A stretch of 39,734 nt of DNA from a bacterium (lineage in GTDB: Bacteria > Patescibacteriota > Patescibacteriia > UBA1558 > S5-K13), in NCBI GenBank assembly GCA_021106915.1, contig JAIOTH010000019.1, positions 1-39,734 of the forward strand, given 5' to 3'. The position numbers were made by a program, and so were the translations under genes. The notes below the pieces were generated by a model. It worked only from the letters and a program-made list of their open reading frames with translations, made no database searches and had not been told where the DNA came from. This document shows positions 24,085 through 30,989 of this stretch, in pieces (the first letter of the stretch is position 1; each line of letters starts with the position of its first letter).

Positions 24085-25351
24085 GAAAAGAATATTACTC
24101 ACATTATTATTTAGTTTAATTATAATCTTTCCTGGGTTTGTGCAAGCTACTATTGGAAATGATTGCGAAACTGATATTAATTGCGGAGAAATGTGTGAAG
24201 AATGCGACGATGATTATCATAGTGATACTTATCAAAAATGCATACTTAAACAAAACGATCTGCTAGATTGTTATGGACCATGCCAAGAATGTATAAATAG
24301 TGGTGGACAAGGAACATGCTCATACTTTTCAGATTATGAGCAACACGGATGTGATGCTGGATTTATTTGTGGTAGTAGTAGTACCTGTGAAGAAGACGAA
24401 GGAGGTTGTCTATATGATGATCAATGTGGTACTTGTGAAGAATGTACAAATTTTGAATGTGTATTTAAAATTTCAGATCCTGATTGTAGTGGACCATGTG
24501 ATTACTGTGAAAGAGACGATTATGGAAGAGGTGCTTGCTTGCAAATCGTAGCTGGGTATCCATCAAGTGCTTGTGAAAATGGATATGTTTGTGGTGGTGG
24601 TAGTAATTGTATTACTGAATGTGCTTATCATGGCGGTGAATGCCAAGATTTAGCATGTTCATTTACTGAAAATATTGTAAAAGGCTGTGGAGATGAAGGC
24701 AATTTTTGTTGTAAAGACTATACCGGAGATACTTGTAGCGTCCCGTGTAGCATGTTTCCCTGTGAAGCACATGAAAATGAAGATACAGCTGAGAGCGCTT
24801 GCAGTGACCCAATGAAATATTGCTGTGTACCTAAAGATGAATGTACTGGTGGATCAAAAAAATTTACTATAACAGACACTTTAGATGGTTGCCCAGTTGG
24901 TTATAAGGAAGATCAAGACGCAACACTTAATTTACCTGATAACATGTATAATCAAATCTGTTGTCAAAAAAATGAAGATTACAAACCCAGTACTGTAGCC
25001 AATGTGGGAAAATTATTTGAAGGCATACCCTGCATAACAGACGGCAATTGTTCCACTGAAGACCTAGTTCAATTAGCAATTAATGTTTCTAAATTATTAA
25101 CTGGTTTTGTAGGAAGTGTAGCTTTATTATTTTTTATAATTGCTGGCGTGAAATTAATCTTTTCAGCTGGTAAAGAGGAAAGCGTTAAAAGTGCTAAAGA
25201 AATGATGGTGCAAACTATTATTGGTCTATTTATTTTTCTAGGAGCTTATTTAATTATTCTATTTTTACAAGATAATATTTTAGGAACTAAACAAAAATAT
25301 AGAATAGACAAAAAAGGTGCTTATAATAATGAATCACAATTCTGGACTTAA
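24083..25351 (+). CDS. Secreted Cys-rich domain fused to a VirB2/TrbC-like two-helix module
   Basis: 422 residues. Signal peptide 1-22 (FPGFVQA). Residues 27-310 are Cys-rich, with many repeats such as CGEMCEECDDD, CGTCEECTNFECVF and CSGPCDYCERDD, so probably disulfide-stabilised outside the cell. The C-terminus has two hydrophobic helices, about 337-358 (GFVGSVALLFFIIAGVKLIF) and 374-396, joined by SAGKEESVKSAKEM. That is the layout of the pilin-like VirB2/TrbC proteins common in CPR genomes. Probably an integral membrane protein with a large extracellular domain. It shares its Cys-rich style with the giant proteins at 1-8135. Function unknown. Confidence 0.8.
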   Translation: MKRILLTLLFSLIIIFPGFVQATIGNDCETDINCGEMCEECDDDYHSDTYQKCILKQNDLLDCYGPCQECINSGGQGTCSYFSDYEQHGCDAGFICGSSSTCEEDEGGCLYDDQCGTCEECTNFECVFKISDPDCSGPCDYCERDDYGRGACLQIVAGYPSSACENGYVCGGGSNCITECAYHGGECQDLACSFTENIVKGCGDEGNFCCKDYTGDTCSVPCSMFPCEAHENEDTAESACSDPMKYCCVPKDECTGGSKKFTITDTLDGCPVGYKEDQDATLNLPDNMYNQICCQKNEDYKPSTVANVGKLFEGIPCITDGNCSTEDLVQLAINVSKLLTGFVGSVALLFFIIAGVKLIFSAGKEESVKSAKEMMVQTIIGLFIFLGAYLIILFLQDNILGTKQKYRIDKKGAYNNESQFWT

Positions 25352-25358
25352 AACAATG

Positions 25359-25416
25359 TTGTCATTCCGGGCTTATTTATTTACATTGTCATTCCGGGCT
25401 TGACCCGGAATCTCAA
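25359..25416. repeat. Palindromic repeat, family B (GTCATTCCGGGCTTGACCCGG)
   Basis: One truncated copy (GTCATTCCGGGCTTA, 25361) and one complete copy (from 25388, CCGGGCTTGACCCGG palindrome, ending AATCTCA) upstream of the GIY-YIG gene. Confidence 0.85.
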
Positions 25417-25457
25417 ATTCATAAATTATATTAACATTAAAAATAAGAAAAGCGATT

Positions 25458-25748
25458 ATGAAACAATACTGTGTCTATATTTTAACAAATAAAAATAATA
25501 CTGTTTTATATATTGGAGTCACTAATAATTTATTAAGAAGAATAAGGGAACATAAAAATAAAAAATTCAGAGGTTTTACAAATAAATATAATGTTAATAA
25601 ATTAGTTTATTATGAAATTACTGATAATATTAATAGTGCTATTACTAGAGAAAAACAGTTAAAAAATTGGCGTCGTAAGTGGAAAATAGAATTAATTAAT
25701 GAATTCAATTCAGAATGGAAAGATTTGTTTCATGATTTGTTTAATTAA
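25458..25748 (+). CDS. Small GIY-YIG endonuclease-like protein
   Basis: 96 residues. The GIY-YIG pair is present as VYI (6-8) and YIG (18-20). It is followed by VTNNLLRRIREHKN with the catalytic Arg, and an ITREKQLKNWRRKWK helix with the metal-binding Glu. This is the small single-domain (URI/UvrC-N-like) type found as dispersed copies in many bacterial genomes. It stands alone, with family B palindromes on both sides in the same orientation and a leader shared with the GxxExxY gene, which suggests a mobile or repeat-associated gene. Substrate unknown. Confidence 0.93.
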   Translation: MKQYCVYILTNKNNTVLYIGVTNNLLRRIREHKNKKFRGFTNKYNVNKLVYYEITDNINSAITREKQLKNWRRKWKIELINEFNSEWKDLFHDLFN

Positions 25749-25786
25749 TAATTGAATATTTAATAATAGATAAATTAAAATTATAT

Positions 25787-26035
25787 CGTCATTCCGGGCT
25801 TGAGGGTCTGTCCCAGCGTTAGCGAGGGTATCCGGAATCTCAATTTCAATGTTTAGTGGTATTAGAGATCCTATCGTCATTCCGGGCTTGACCCGCCTGC
25901 CTGCCGGTAGGCAGGGAATCTCGAGATCCTGAACAGATTGAGATCCTGAGTCAAGCTCAGGATGACATTGTTCAGGATGACATGGTTCAGGAAGACACGG
26001 TTTCAAGCTCAGGATAACATGGTTCAGGATGAAAT
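25787..26035. repeat. Composite array of family B palindromes with nested insertions
   Basis: Two GTCATTCCGGGCTTGA copies whose centres are replaced by other sequence: GGGTCTGTCCCAGCGTTAGC in one, a CCTGCC-type palindrome (25895-25915) in the other. They are followed by GATCCTGAGTCAAGCTCAGG units and decayed copies (GTTCAGGATGACATGGTTCA). This array forms the 5' region of lepA. Confidence 0.8.
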
Positions 26036-26066
26036 TTTAACACAGTTTTTTAAATCAGAATTGACT

Positions 26067-27914
26067 ATGGATAAAAATATTCGTAACTTTTGCATAATTG
26101 CCCACATTGATCACGGAAAGTCCACTTTAGCGGATCGTTTTTTAGAATTGACAGGAACTATTTCAGAAAGAGATATGAAAGATCAAGTTTTAGACACCAT
26201 GGACTTAGAGAGAGAAAAAGGCATTACTATTAAATTACAGCCAATTAGGATGCAATATCAGGCTGCTAGTGGTGAGGATTATGTATTGAATCTTATTGAT
26301 ACTCCTGGTCATATGGATTTTGGTTACGAGGTTTCTCGATCAATTGCTTGTGTAGAAGGAGCTATATTGATTGTTGATGCCACTCAAGGTATTCAGGCTC
26401 AGACTTTAGTTAATTTAAGATTTGCTCAAGATCAGAATTTGAAAATTATTCCCGTGATGAATAAAATTGATTTACCAACCGCAGATACAGAAAAAGTTCG
26501 AAAAGAAATTATTACTTTATTACAATGTGAAAAAGATGATATTTTAGAAATCTCAGCTAAAACTGGTCAAGGAGTAGCAGAACTTTTAGAAGAAGTAGTT
26601 TCTAAATTTCCTAGTCCACCAGAAAATCAAGATCATAATTTAAATAGAGCTTTAATATTTGATTCTGTTTTTGATGAATATCAAGGAATTATTTCTTATG
26701 TGCGGGTTTTTGATGGATCTTTTAAAAGAGGAGACAAGATTAAATTTTTAGGCTCTAAAGCAGAAGATGAAATTTTAGAAGTGGGTTATTTTAGAATTAA
26801 AAGAGAAAAAACTGAGGAAATCAAGGCGGGAGATATTGCTTATATAATTACTGGTCAGAGAAATTTAGAAAGCGTTCGAGTGGGTGATACTATTTCTTTC
26901 CAAGGTCAAAATCCAGACCCTTTACCAGGTTATAAAGTAGTAAAACCAATGGTTTATGCTGGAATATATTCTCAAGGTGGTGATCGTTACGAAGAATTAA
27001 GAGAAGCAGTGGAGAAGATTAAATTAAATGATTCCTCAATTGAAGTTGCTAAAGAGTCTTCTCCAGTTTTTGGTTTTGGTTTTCGTTGTGGATTTTTAGG
27101 ATTATTGCATTTGGATATTTTTTTACAAAGATTAGAAAGGGAATTTGATTTAGATCTAGTAGTGACTATTCCTTCTGTAGCTTATAAAGCTTATATTAAA
27201 CAAGGTGGAGCAGAAAAATATGTTCAAGATAAAAGAATTAATATTTTAAAAGATGAAATGGGTAATTATGTAATTTTGACTAAGCCTTCAGAATTAGATT
27301 TACAATATGTAGAACATATTCAAGAGCCTATAGTAAAAATGGATATCATTACTCCAGCGGAATATATGGGATCAGTAATGGGTTTAGCGGACGAAAGAAG
27401 GGGTGTCTATCAGAATACAGAATATTTAGATAATGATTTAGTGGTTTTACAGTATGAAATTCCTCTTTCACCAATTTTAGTAGATTTTTATGATAAATTA
27501 AAGAGTGTTAGTCGGGGTTATGCTTCTTTGAATTATGAATTTTTAAAATATGACATAGTAGATGTTATTAAGTTAGATGTGCATATTGCAGAAGAACAAA
27601 TAGAAGCTTTATCAAGTTTTGTTTATCGAGATGAAGCTTATAGAGTTGGAAAATCAATAGTAGAAAAATTAAAAGAATCAATTCCGCGTCAACAATTTGT
27701 AGTTAAAATTCAAGCAGCTATTGGTGGTAAAATTATTGCTGCCGAAAGATTGAGTGCTTTACGAAAAGATGTCACTTCTAAATTATATGGTGGAGATGTT
27801 AGTCGAAAAAAGAAATTACTTCAAAAACAGAAAAAAGGTAAAAAAAGAATGCAAAGTACTGGAAAGGTTGCTTTGCCTCAAGATGTTTATTTGTCAGTTT
27901 TGAAAAGAGACTAG
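26067..27914 (+). CDS. lepA: Elongation factor 4 (LepA), ribosome-associated GTPase
   Basis: 615 residues from ATG 26067 (MDKNIRNFCIIAHIDHGKST). An in-frame ATG at 25962 would add 35 residues, but those are translated family B repeat (TLFRMTWFRKTRF), so I choose the inner start. G1 AHIDHGKST, DTPGHMDFG (G3), NKIDLP (G4) and ISAKTG (G5) are present. EF-G-like domains and the LepA-specific C-terminal domain follow (ending KGKKRMQSTGKVALPQDVYL). LepA acts on the ribosome during initiation or elongation under stress. No strong Shine-Dalgarno is seen. The stop overlaps a convergent 31-residue frame. Confidence 0.96.
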   Translation: MDKNIRNFCIIAHIDHGKSTLADRFLELTGTISERDMKDQVLDTMDLEREKGITIKLQPIRMQYQAASGEDYVLNLIDTPGHMDFGYEVSRSIACVEGAILIVDATQGIQAQTLVNLRFAQDQNLKIIPVMNKIDLPTADTEKVRKEIITLLQCEKDDILEISAKTGQGVAELLEEVVSKFPSPPENQDHNLNRALIFDSVFDEYQGIISYVRVFDGSFKRGDKIKFLGSKAEDEILEVGYFRIKREKTEEIKAGDIAYIITGQRNLESVRVGDTISFQGQNPDPLPGYKVVKPMVYAGIYSQGGDRYEELREAVEKIKLNDSSIEVAKESSPVFGFGFRCGFLGLLHLDIFLQRLEREFDLDLVVTIPSVAYKAYIKQGGAEKYVQDKRINILKDEMGNYVILTKPSELDLQYVEHIQEPIVKMDIITPAEYMGSVMGLADERRGVYQNTEYLDNDLVVLQYEIPLSPILVDFYDKLKSVSRGYASLNYEFLKYDIVDVIKLDVHIAEEQIEALSSFVYRDEAYRVGKSIVEKLKESIPRQQFVVKIQAAIGGKIIAAERLSALRKDVTSKLYGGDVSRKKKLLQKQKKGKKRMQSTGKVALPQDVYLSVLKRD

Positions 27915-28006
27915 CCTAATAAAGGAAGCATAGTCCAAGCAATTAAACTGATGATCATAAAAATAGCTAAAATTGTCCAAGTGATTTTTATAGCTTTTTT
28001 TTGCAT
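27911..28006 (-). CDS. 31-residue single-span membrane peptide
   Basis: ATG at 28006, MQKKAIKITWTILAIFMIIS then LIAWTMLPLLG, stop overlapping the lepA stop on the other strand. A short basic head followed by one hydrophobic helix is the pattern of small membrane proteins. No family can be named. A chance hydrophobic frame in AT-rich DNA is the alternative. The following gap, 28007-28258, shows nothing clear. Confidence 0.4.
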   Translation of the reverse strand: MQKKAIKITWTILAIFMIISLIAWTMLPLLG

Positions 28007-28258
28007 TATTTTAATATATTATTAATTTTATTATTTTGGTACGACGTAATTGAATTTTATTTAGCCTAGGTGTATTATTTAAATATAAGATTTTTTGTAA
28101 AATAATTTTTTTACTCTAATTTGCTATTTTTGGTTGCAGGTTGTTTGGGTTTATTGTTTTATTCTACAGGCTATTCCTTATTTTTTATGATTTCCGCTCA
28201 AAAATATTTAAATTTCGTTACAAAAATTATTTCGCAAAAAATTTAATAATATTATATT

Positions 28259-28741
28259 ATGATGTATAAGTATTTTAACAAATATTTGGATAATAATGAA
28301 GTCATTTTAAAAGTAATTTATCAGGCTAAGTTTTTTTTATTTTTAAAATTATTTTTTCTGCTCTTAGTTTTTTTATTAGATTTTTTTTTAATGATTCCGA
28401 TTTTCAATTTAGGGAGGTGGGGAATTGTTTTCTTTTTTTTAATTTTATTATTTTGTGTATTTTCAGCTATTAGAATTTATCGTCAGTCTCTTTATAATGC
28501 TTTAGTAATTACAGATAATTATATTCATAGTTTTTATCATAATGGAATTCTAGATCGAGTGGTAGAGGAGTTTAAAATGGACAATATTCAAAAAATTGAA
28601 ATTATTTATTTAAATTGGTTTTTAAGTTTTCTGAAAATAGGAGATATTTCGATATTTTTAAAAAATGAAAATGAATTGATTTTTGAAAATATCACATCAC
28701 CTCAAAGGTTAAAGCGTTATATTCAGGAGTTGGTGATTTAG
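28259..28741 (+). CDS. Membrane protein with bacterial PH-like (YdbS/bPH2) domain
   Basis: 160 residues. Two transmembrane helices (about 25-50 and 55-75) are followed by a C-terminal bPH-type domain. The latter is recognisable from YNALVITDNYIHSFYHNGI, then the strand FKMDNIQKIEIIY and GDISIFLKNENELIFENITS, the usual order in YdbS-like PH proteins. Role probably envelope-related, not defined. The start may be the second ATG (28262). It resembles proteins often annotated 'PH domain-containing protein'. Confidence 0.75.
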   Translation: MMYKYFNKYLDNNEVILKVIYQAKFFLFLKLFFLLLVFLLDFFLMIPIFNLGRWGIVFFFLILLFCVFSAIRIYRQSLYNALVITDNYIHSFYHNGILDRVVEEFKMDNIQKIEIIYLNWFLSFLKIGDISIFLKNENELIFENITSPQRLKRYIQELVI

Positions 28742-28845
28742 GTAGAATACAAATTACGGGATACGAACAACGAATTACGAATAACGAATTACTGGATATG
28801 AATTACGGAGTACGGGCTCGGTATTTTTTTAATTAAATAGAGTAG
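28742..28845. repeat. Low-complexity ACGAATTACG-type repeats
   Basis: Tandem-like units ATTACGGGATACGAACAACG, ATTACGAATAACGAATTAC and similar. Distantly similar in style to family A. Confidence 0.5.
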
Positions 28846-28872
28846 GTATATCTTGAAACTGGCGAATATCGC

Positions 28873-28928
28873 TTGACAAGTTTCTTTTTTTGGTGTATAA
28901 TTTAATATTAAAATAAAAAAATAGGAGG
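28873..28928 (+). promoter_or_regulatory. Near-perfect sigma-70 promoter and Shine-Dalgarno
   Basis: TTGACA (28873-28878), 17-base spacer, TATAAT (28896-28901), then AGGAGG (28923-28928) 5 bases before the ATG at 28934. The best promoter and one of the best ribosome sites in the window. Confidence 0.9.
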
Positions 28929-28933
28929 ATATT

Positions 28934-30337
28934 ATGAGTAAGAAAAAAAGTGGAACAACTGTGTTCCAAAAAATGGGGATTGTTATTATAATAATAATCT
29001 TGTTTGCTATGTATATGGCAGCCAATAATATGATGGATGGTAAAAAAACCATTTTTCATAAAATTGGTGCCATTTTTTCTGGGGAAAAAGTTCAAGAGGT
29101 AAAAGTCAAGGCTGATAGCCTTTTGACTGATGCTGAGAGAGCTCTTGCTGAAGCTAAGAAAAAAAGTTTTGGAGAAAAAATTAGAGAATGGAAAATTTGG
29201 AAGAAGTTAACATTTGAAGATTTTAGTATTTTGGCTTTTTTAGGAAAATTAGCCTATTTACTAGTTATCGTTTTATTGTTAATTTGGAGGAAAGATCTTA
29301 AGAAAAAGAAAAGAGTAATGATTATTATTATACTTTTAGCTTTAGGATTTATTTTTTCAAGCTTGGATAAGGAAAATCTTACTTTTGGTAGAATTATTAG
29401 CTTAGGAATTTTTTTCTTAGTTCTTAGTAGATTAAAAATTGTGCCTCCAAATGAAAATCATGTAGTTATTGATTTTTTTGGAGTTTTTGTTTTCTATTCA
29501 CTTAATCCAAAACAAGTTAATGGGAATAAAGATAAAAAAATAGGATTGAATTTTTATTTTAATTTTCCATGGCAAGTAGTGGTAATTGTTCCCACTGGAA
29601 ATTCTGAAATTGAAATTAAAGAAGGTAATTTTCTTGCTAAAGAAACAGTTCCTTTTATAGCCGATGTTTCAATAACAGGAAGTTTTACAAATCCTAAATT
29701 AGCAGCTCAGAAAGTTCAACGTAAATCAGATGGGACGCTAGATATTGAGACATGGAGAACAGATAAAATTTTAGAAACATCTAAAAAAGCTATTCTAACA
29801 GCTGTTAGTCGTCATAACATTCAACAAATAACGGAATCAGATCCGGGTGTTATTGTTGAAATGAAAACAATGGTTGATACGGCTTTGGGTGTTTATGGGT
29901 TTACCTCTCATGATAATGCTTTATCTAATTTTAAAGATAAAGATGGTAGTTCAGTAATATTTGATTTAGGTAGACCAACTGCTGAAATAGCAAAATTGAA
30001 AGCAGAAGAGGCTAGAATTAATCGAGAGGAAGGCGTTGGTGTCAAAGAACAAGACAAAAATAAGGCAATTTATACCAAAAAGAAAGAAGCTAACGAGAAA
30101 TATTTAGAAGCTTTAGGGGTTATTACTATTAATTCTAATGATCCAATAGCCATGACTTGGGGTAAGATTGCAGAAGCAATTGGTCAACCTTACGATAAGA
30201 TTGCTAGTGATAGTAATCTTAATGACATGATTAAAACTCTGGATGGTAAGGTTCAGATTTTTGCGGGACCAGATGGGGTTTTGAGTTTGAAGGCCATGAA
30301 AGAGTCATTGGCTGGAATTATGACTCCAAATCCTTAA
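28934..30337 (+). CDS. SPFH/band 7-like multi-span membrane protein
   Basis: 467 residues. One transmembrane helix at 14-30, a charged helix (DAERALAEAKKKSFGEKI), then three closely spaced hydrophobic helices at about 98-118, 127-143 and 151-165. From about 165 an SPFH/band 7-like domain follows (PPNENHVVIDFFGVFVFYSL ... FFADVS-like VPFIADVSITGSFTNP). A Lys/Glu/Ala coiled coil with AEIAKLKAEEARINREE at about 350-395 follows, as in flotillin/stomatin proteins. Those form membrane scaffolds; a similar role is inferred. Strong promoter upstream and terminator downstream make it a single-gene transcription unit, apparently highly expressed. Confidence 0.7.
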   Translation: MSKKKSGTTVFQKMGIVIIIIILFAMYMAANNMMDGKKTIFHKIGAIFSGEKVQEVKVKADSLLTDAERALAEAKKKSFGEKIREWKIWKKLTFEDFSILAFLGKLAYLLVIVLLLIWRKDLKKKKRVMIIIILLALGFIFSSLDKENLTFGRIISLGIFFLVLSRLKIVPPNENHVVIDFFGVFVFYSLNPKQVNGNKDKKIGLNFYFNFPWQVVVIVPTGNSEIEIKEGNFLAKETVPFIADVSITGSFTNPKLAAQKVQRKSDGTLDIETWRTDKILETSKKAILTAVSRHNIQQITESDPGVIVEMKTMVDTALGVYGFTSHDNALSNFKDKDGSSVIFDLGRPTAEIAKLKAEEARINREEGVGVKEQDKNKAIYTKKKEANEKYLEALGVITINSNDPIAMTWGKIAEAIGQPYDKIASDSNLNDMIKTLDGKVQIFAGPDGVLSLKAMKESLAGIMTPNP

Positions 30338-30345
30338 TTACATTA

Positions 30346-30384
30346 AAGGAAGTTGTAAATATTTACAACTTCCTTCTTTTTTTT
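30346..30384 (+). terminator. Rho-independent terminator after the SPFH-like gene
   Basis: AAGGAAGTTGTAAAT directly followed by its exact complement ATTTACAACTTCCTT and then a T run. Confidence 0.92.
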
Positions 30385-30411
30385 GTTAAAAAGGAAATTT
30401 TTTAGTATAAT
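30383..30411 (+). promoter_or_regulatory. Promoter giving a probably leaderless divIC-like mRNA
   Basis: TTGTTA (30383-30388), 17-base spacer, TATAAT (30406-30411). The start codon at 30418 is only 6 bases beyond the -10 box, so transcription would begin at or next to the ATG. Confidence 0.65.
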
Positions 30412-30417
30412 ATAATT

Positions 30418-30807
30418 ATGACTAGAAATAATTCATTATTTTTTAGAATTTTATCTTCTAAACTTTTTTTTATTGTTTTTTTATTGATAGTAATTTATTT
30501 AGCTATCAATGTTTATGGTGAGTTTAAAAAAAGATCTCAAGTCAAAAAAGAAATTAGTGATTTACAAATGGAGATTAAAGATTTAGAAAAAGAAAATAGT
30601 GATTTATTAGGATTAATAGGATATTTTGAGACTGATGAATATGTAGAATCTTTTTCTCGAGAAAAATTAGGTTATAAAAAGCCAGGTGAAAAAATTATAA
30701 TTTTTACAGAAGATGATTCCGGAATTATAAATTATACGGAAGATGTAAAAAATGGTAAAATTAAAGTAGCTAATATTAAATTATGGTGGAATTATTTTTT
30801 TAAATAG
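30418..30807 (+). CDS. Septum formation initiator (FtsB/DivIC-like)
   Basis: 129 residues. Short cytoplasmic N-terminus, one transmembrane helix (about 15-32), a coiled coil (SQVKKEISDLQMEIKDLEKE, 36-62), then the conserved TDEYVESFSREKLGYKKPGE segment of the FtsB/DivIC family. These proteins join FtsL in the divisome and recruit or activate septal wall synthesis. The last helical region (KNGKIKVANIKLWWNYFFK) is short and hydrophobic. Its TAG is also the first three bases of a 177-base inverted-repeat element. Confidence 0.88.
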   Translation: MTRNNSLFFRILSSKLFFIVFLLIVIYLAINVYGEFKKRSQVKKEISDLQMEIKDLEKENSDLLGLIGYFETDEYVESFSREKLGYKKPGEKIIIFTEDDSGIINYTEDVKNGKIKVANIKLWWNYFFK

Positions 30808-30981
30808 ACCTATCCAGAAATTCTTTCGTTACGAGAATTCTTATTTCTTAACGAAGCAAGGAAAATGATTAAAATACTTTATAATGTACTGGATGTACAT
30901 TATAAAGTATTTTATGAAATTTGACGAAGCTGTAGTTAGAAATAAAAATTTGGAGTAGAAATGAGCTTCCGGAGAGGTCTA
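30805..30981. repeat. 177-base inverted-repeat element (family D), complete copy
   Basis: Termini TAGACCTATCC... / ...GGAGAGGTCTA. A perfect central 19-bp inverted repeat (30871-30889 with 30895-30913: AAAATACTTTATAATGTAC) has a 5-base loop, and the outer arms pair imperfectly. The right arm is closely similar to the solo copy at 34281-34358. Confidence 0.8.
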
Positions 30982-30989
30982 ATAAATAA

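Noticed and set aside
25710..26006. Minus-strand 98-codon frame with Pro/Cys-rich repeats
   Set aside because: It is translated family B palindromes (CHPEQCHPELDSGSQ), not a gene.
25962..26066. 35-residue N-terminal extension of LepA
   Set aside because: It is encoded by repeat DNA. LepA proteins begin at the position matching MDKNIRNF, so the start was placed at 26067.
28789..29095. Two overlapping minus-strand frames near the SPFH-like gene
   Set aside because: They lie over a strong plus-strand promoter, Shine-Dalgarno and gene start, and have AT-driven hydrophobic composition only.
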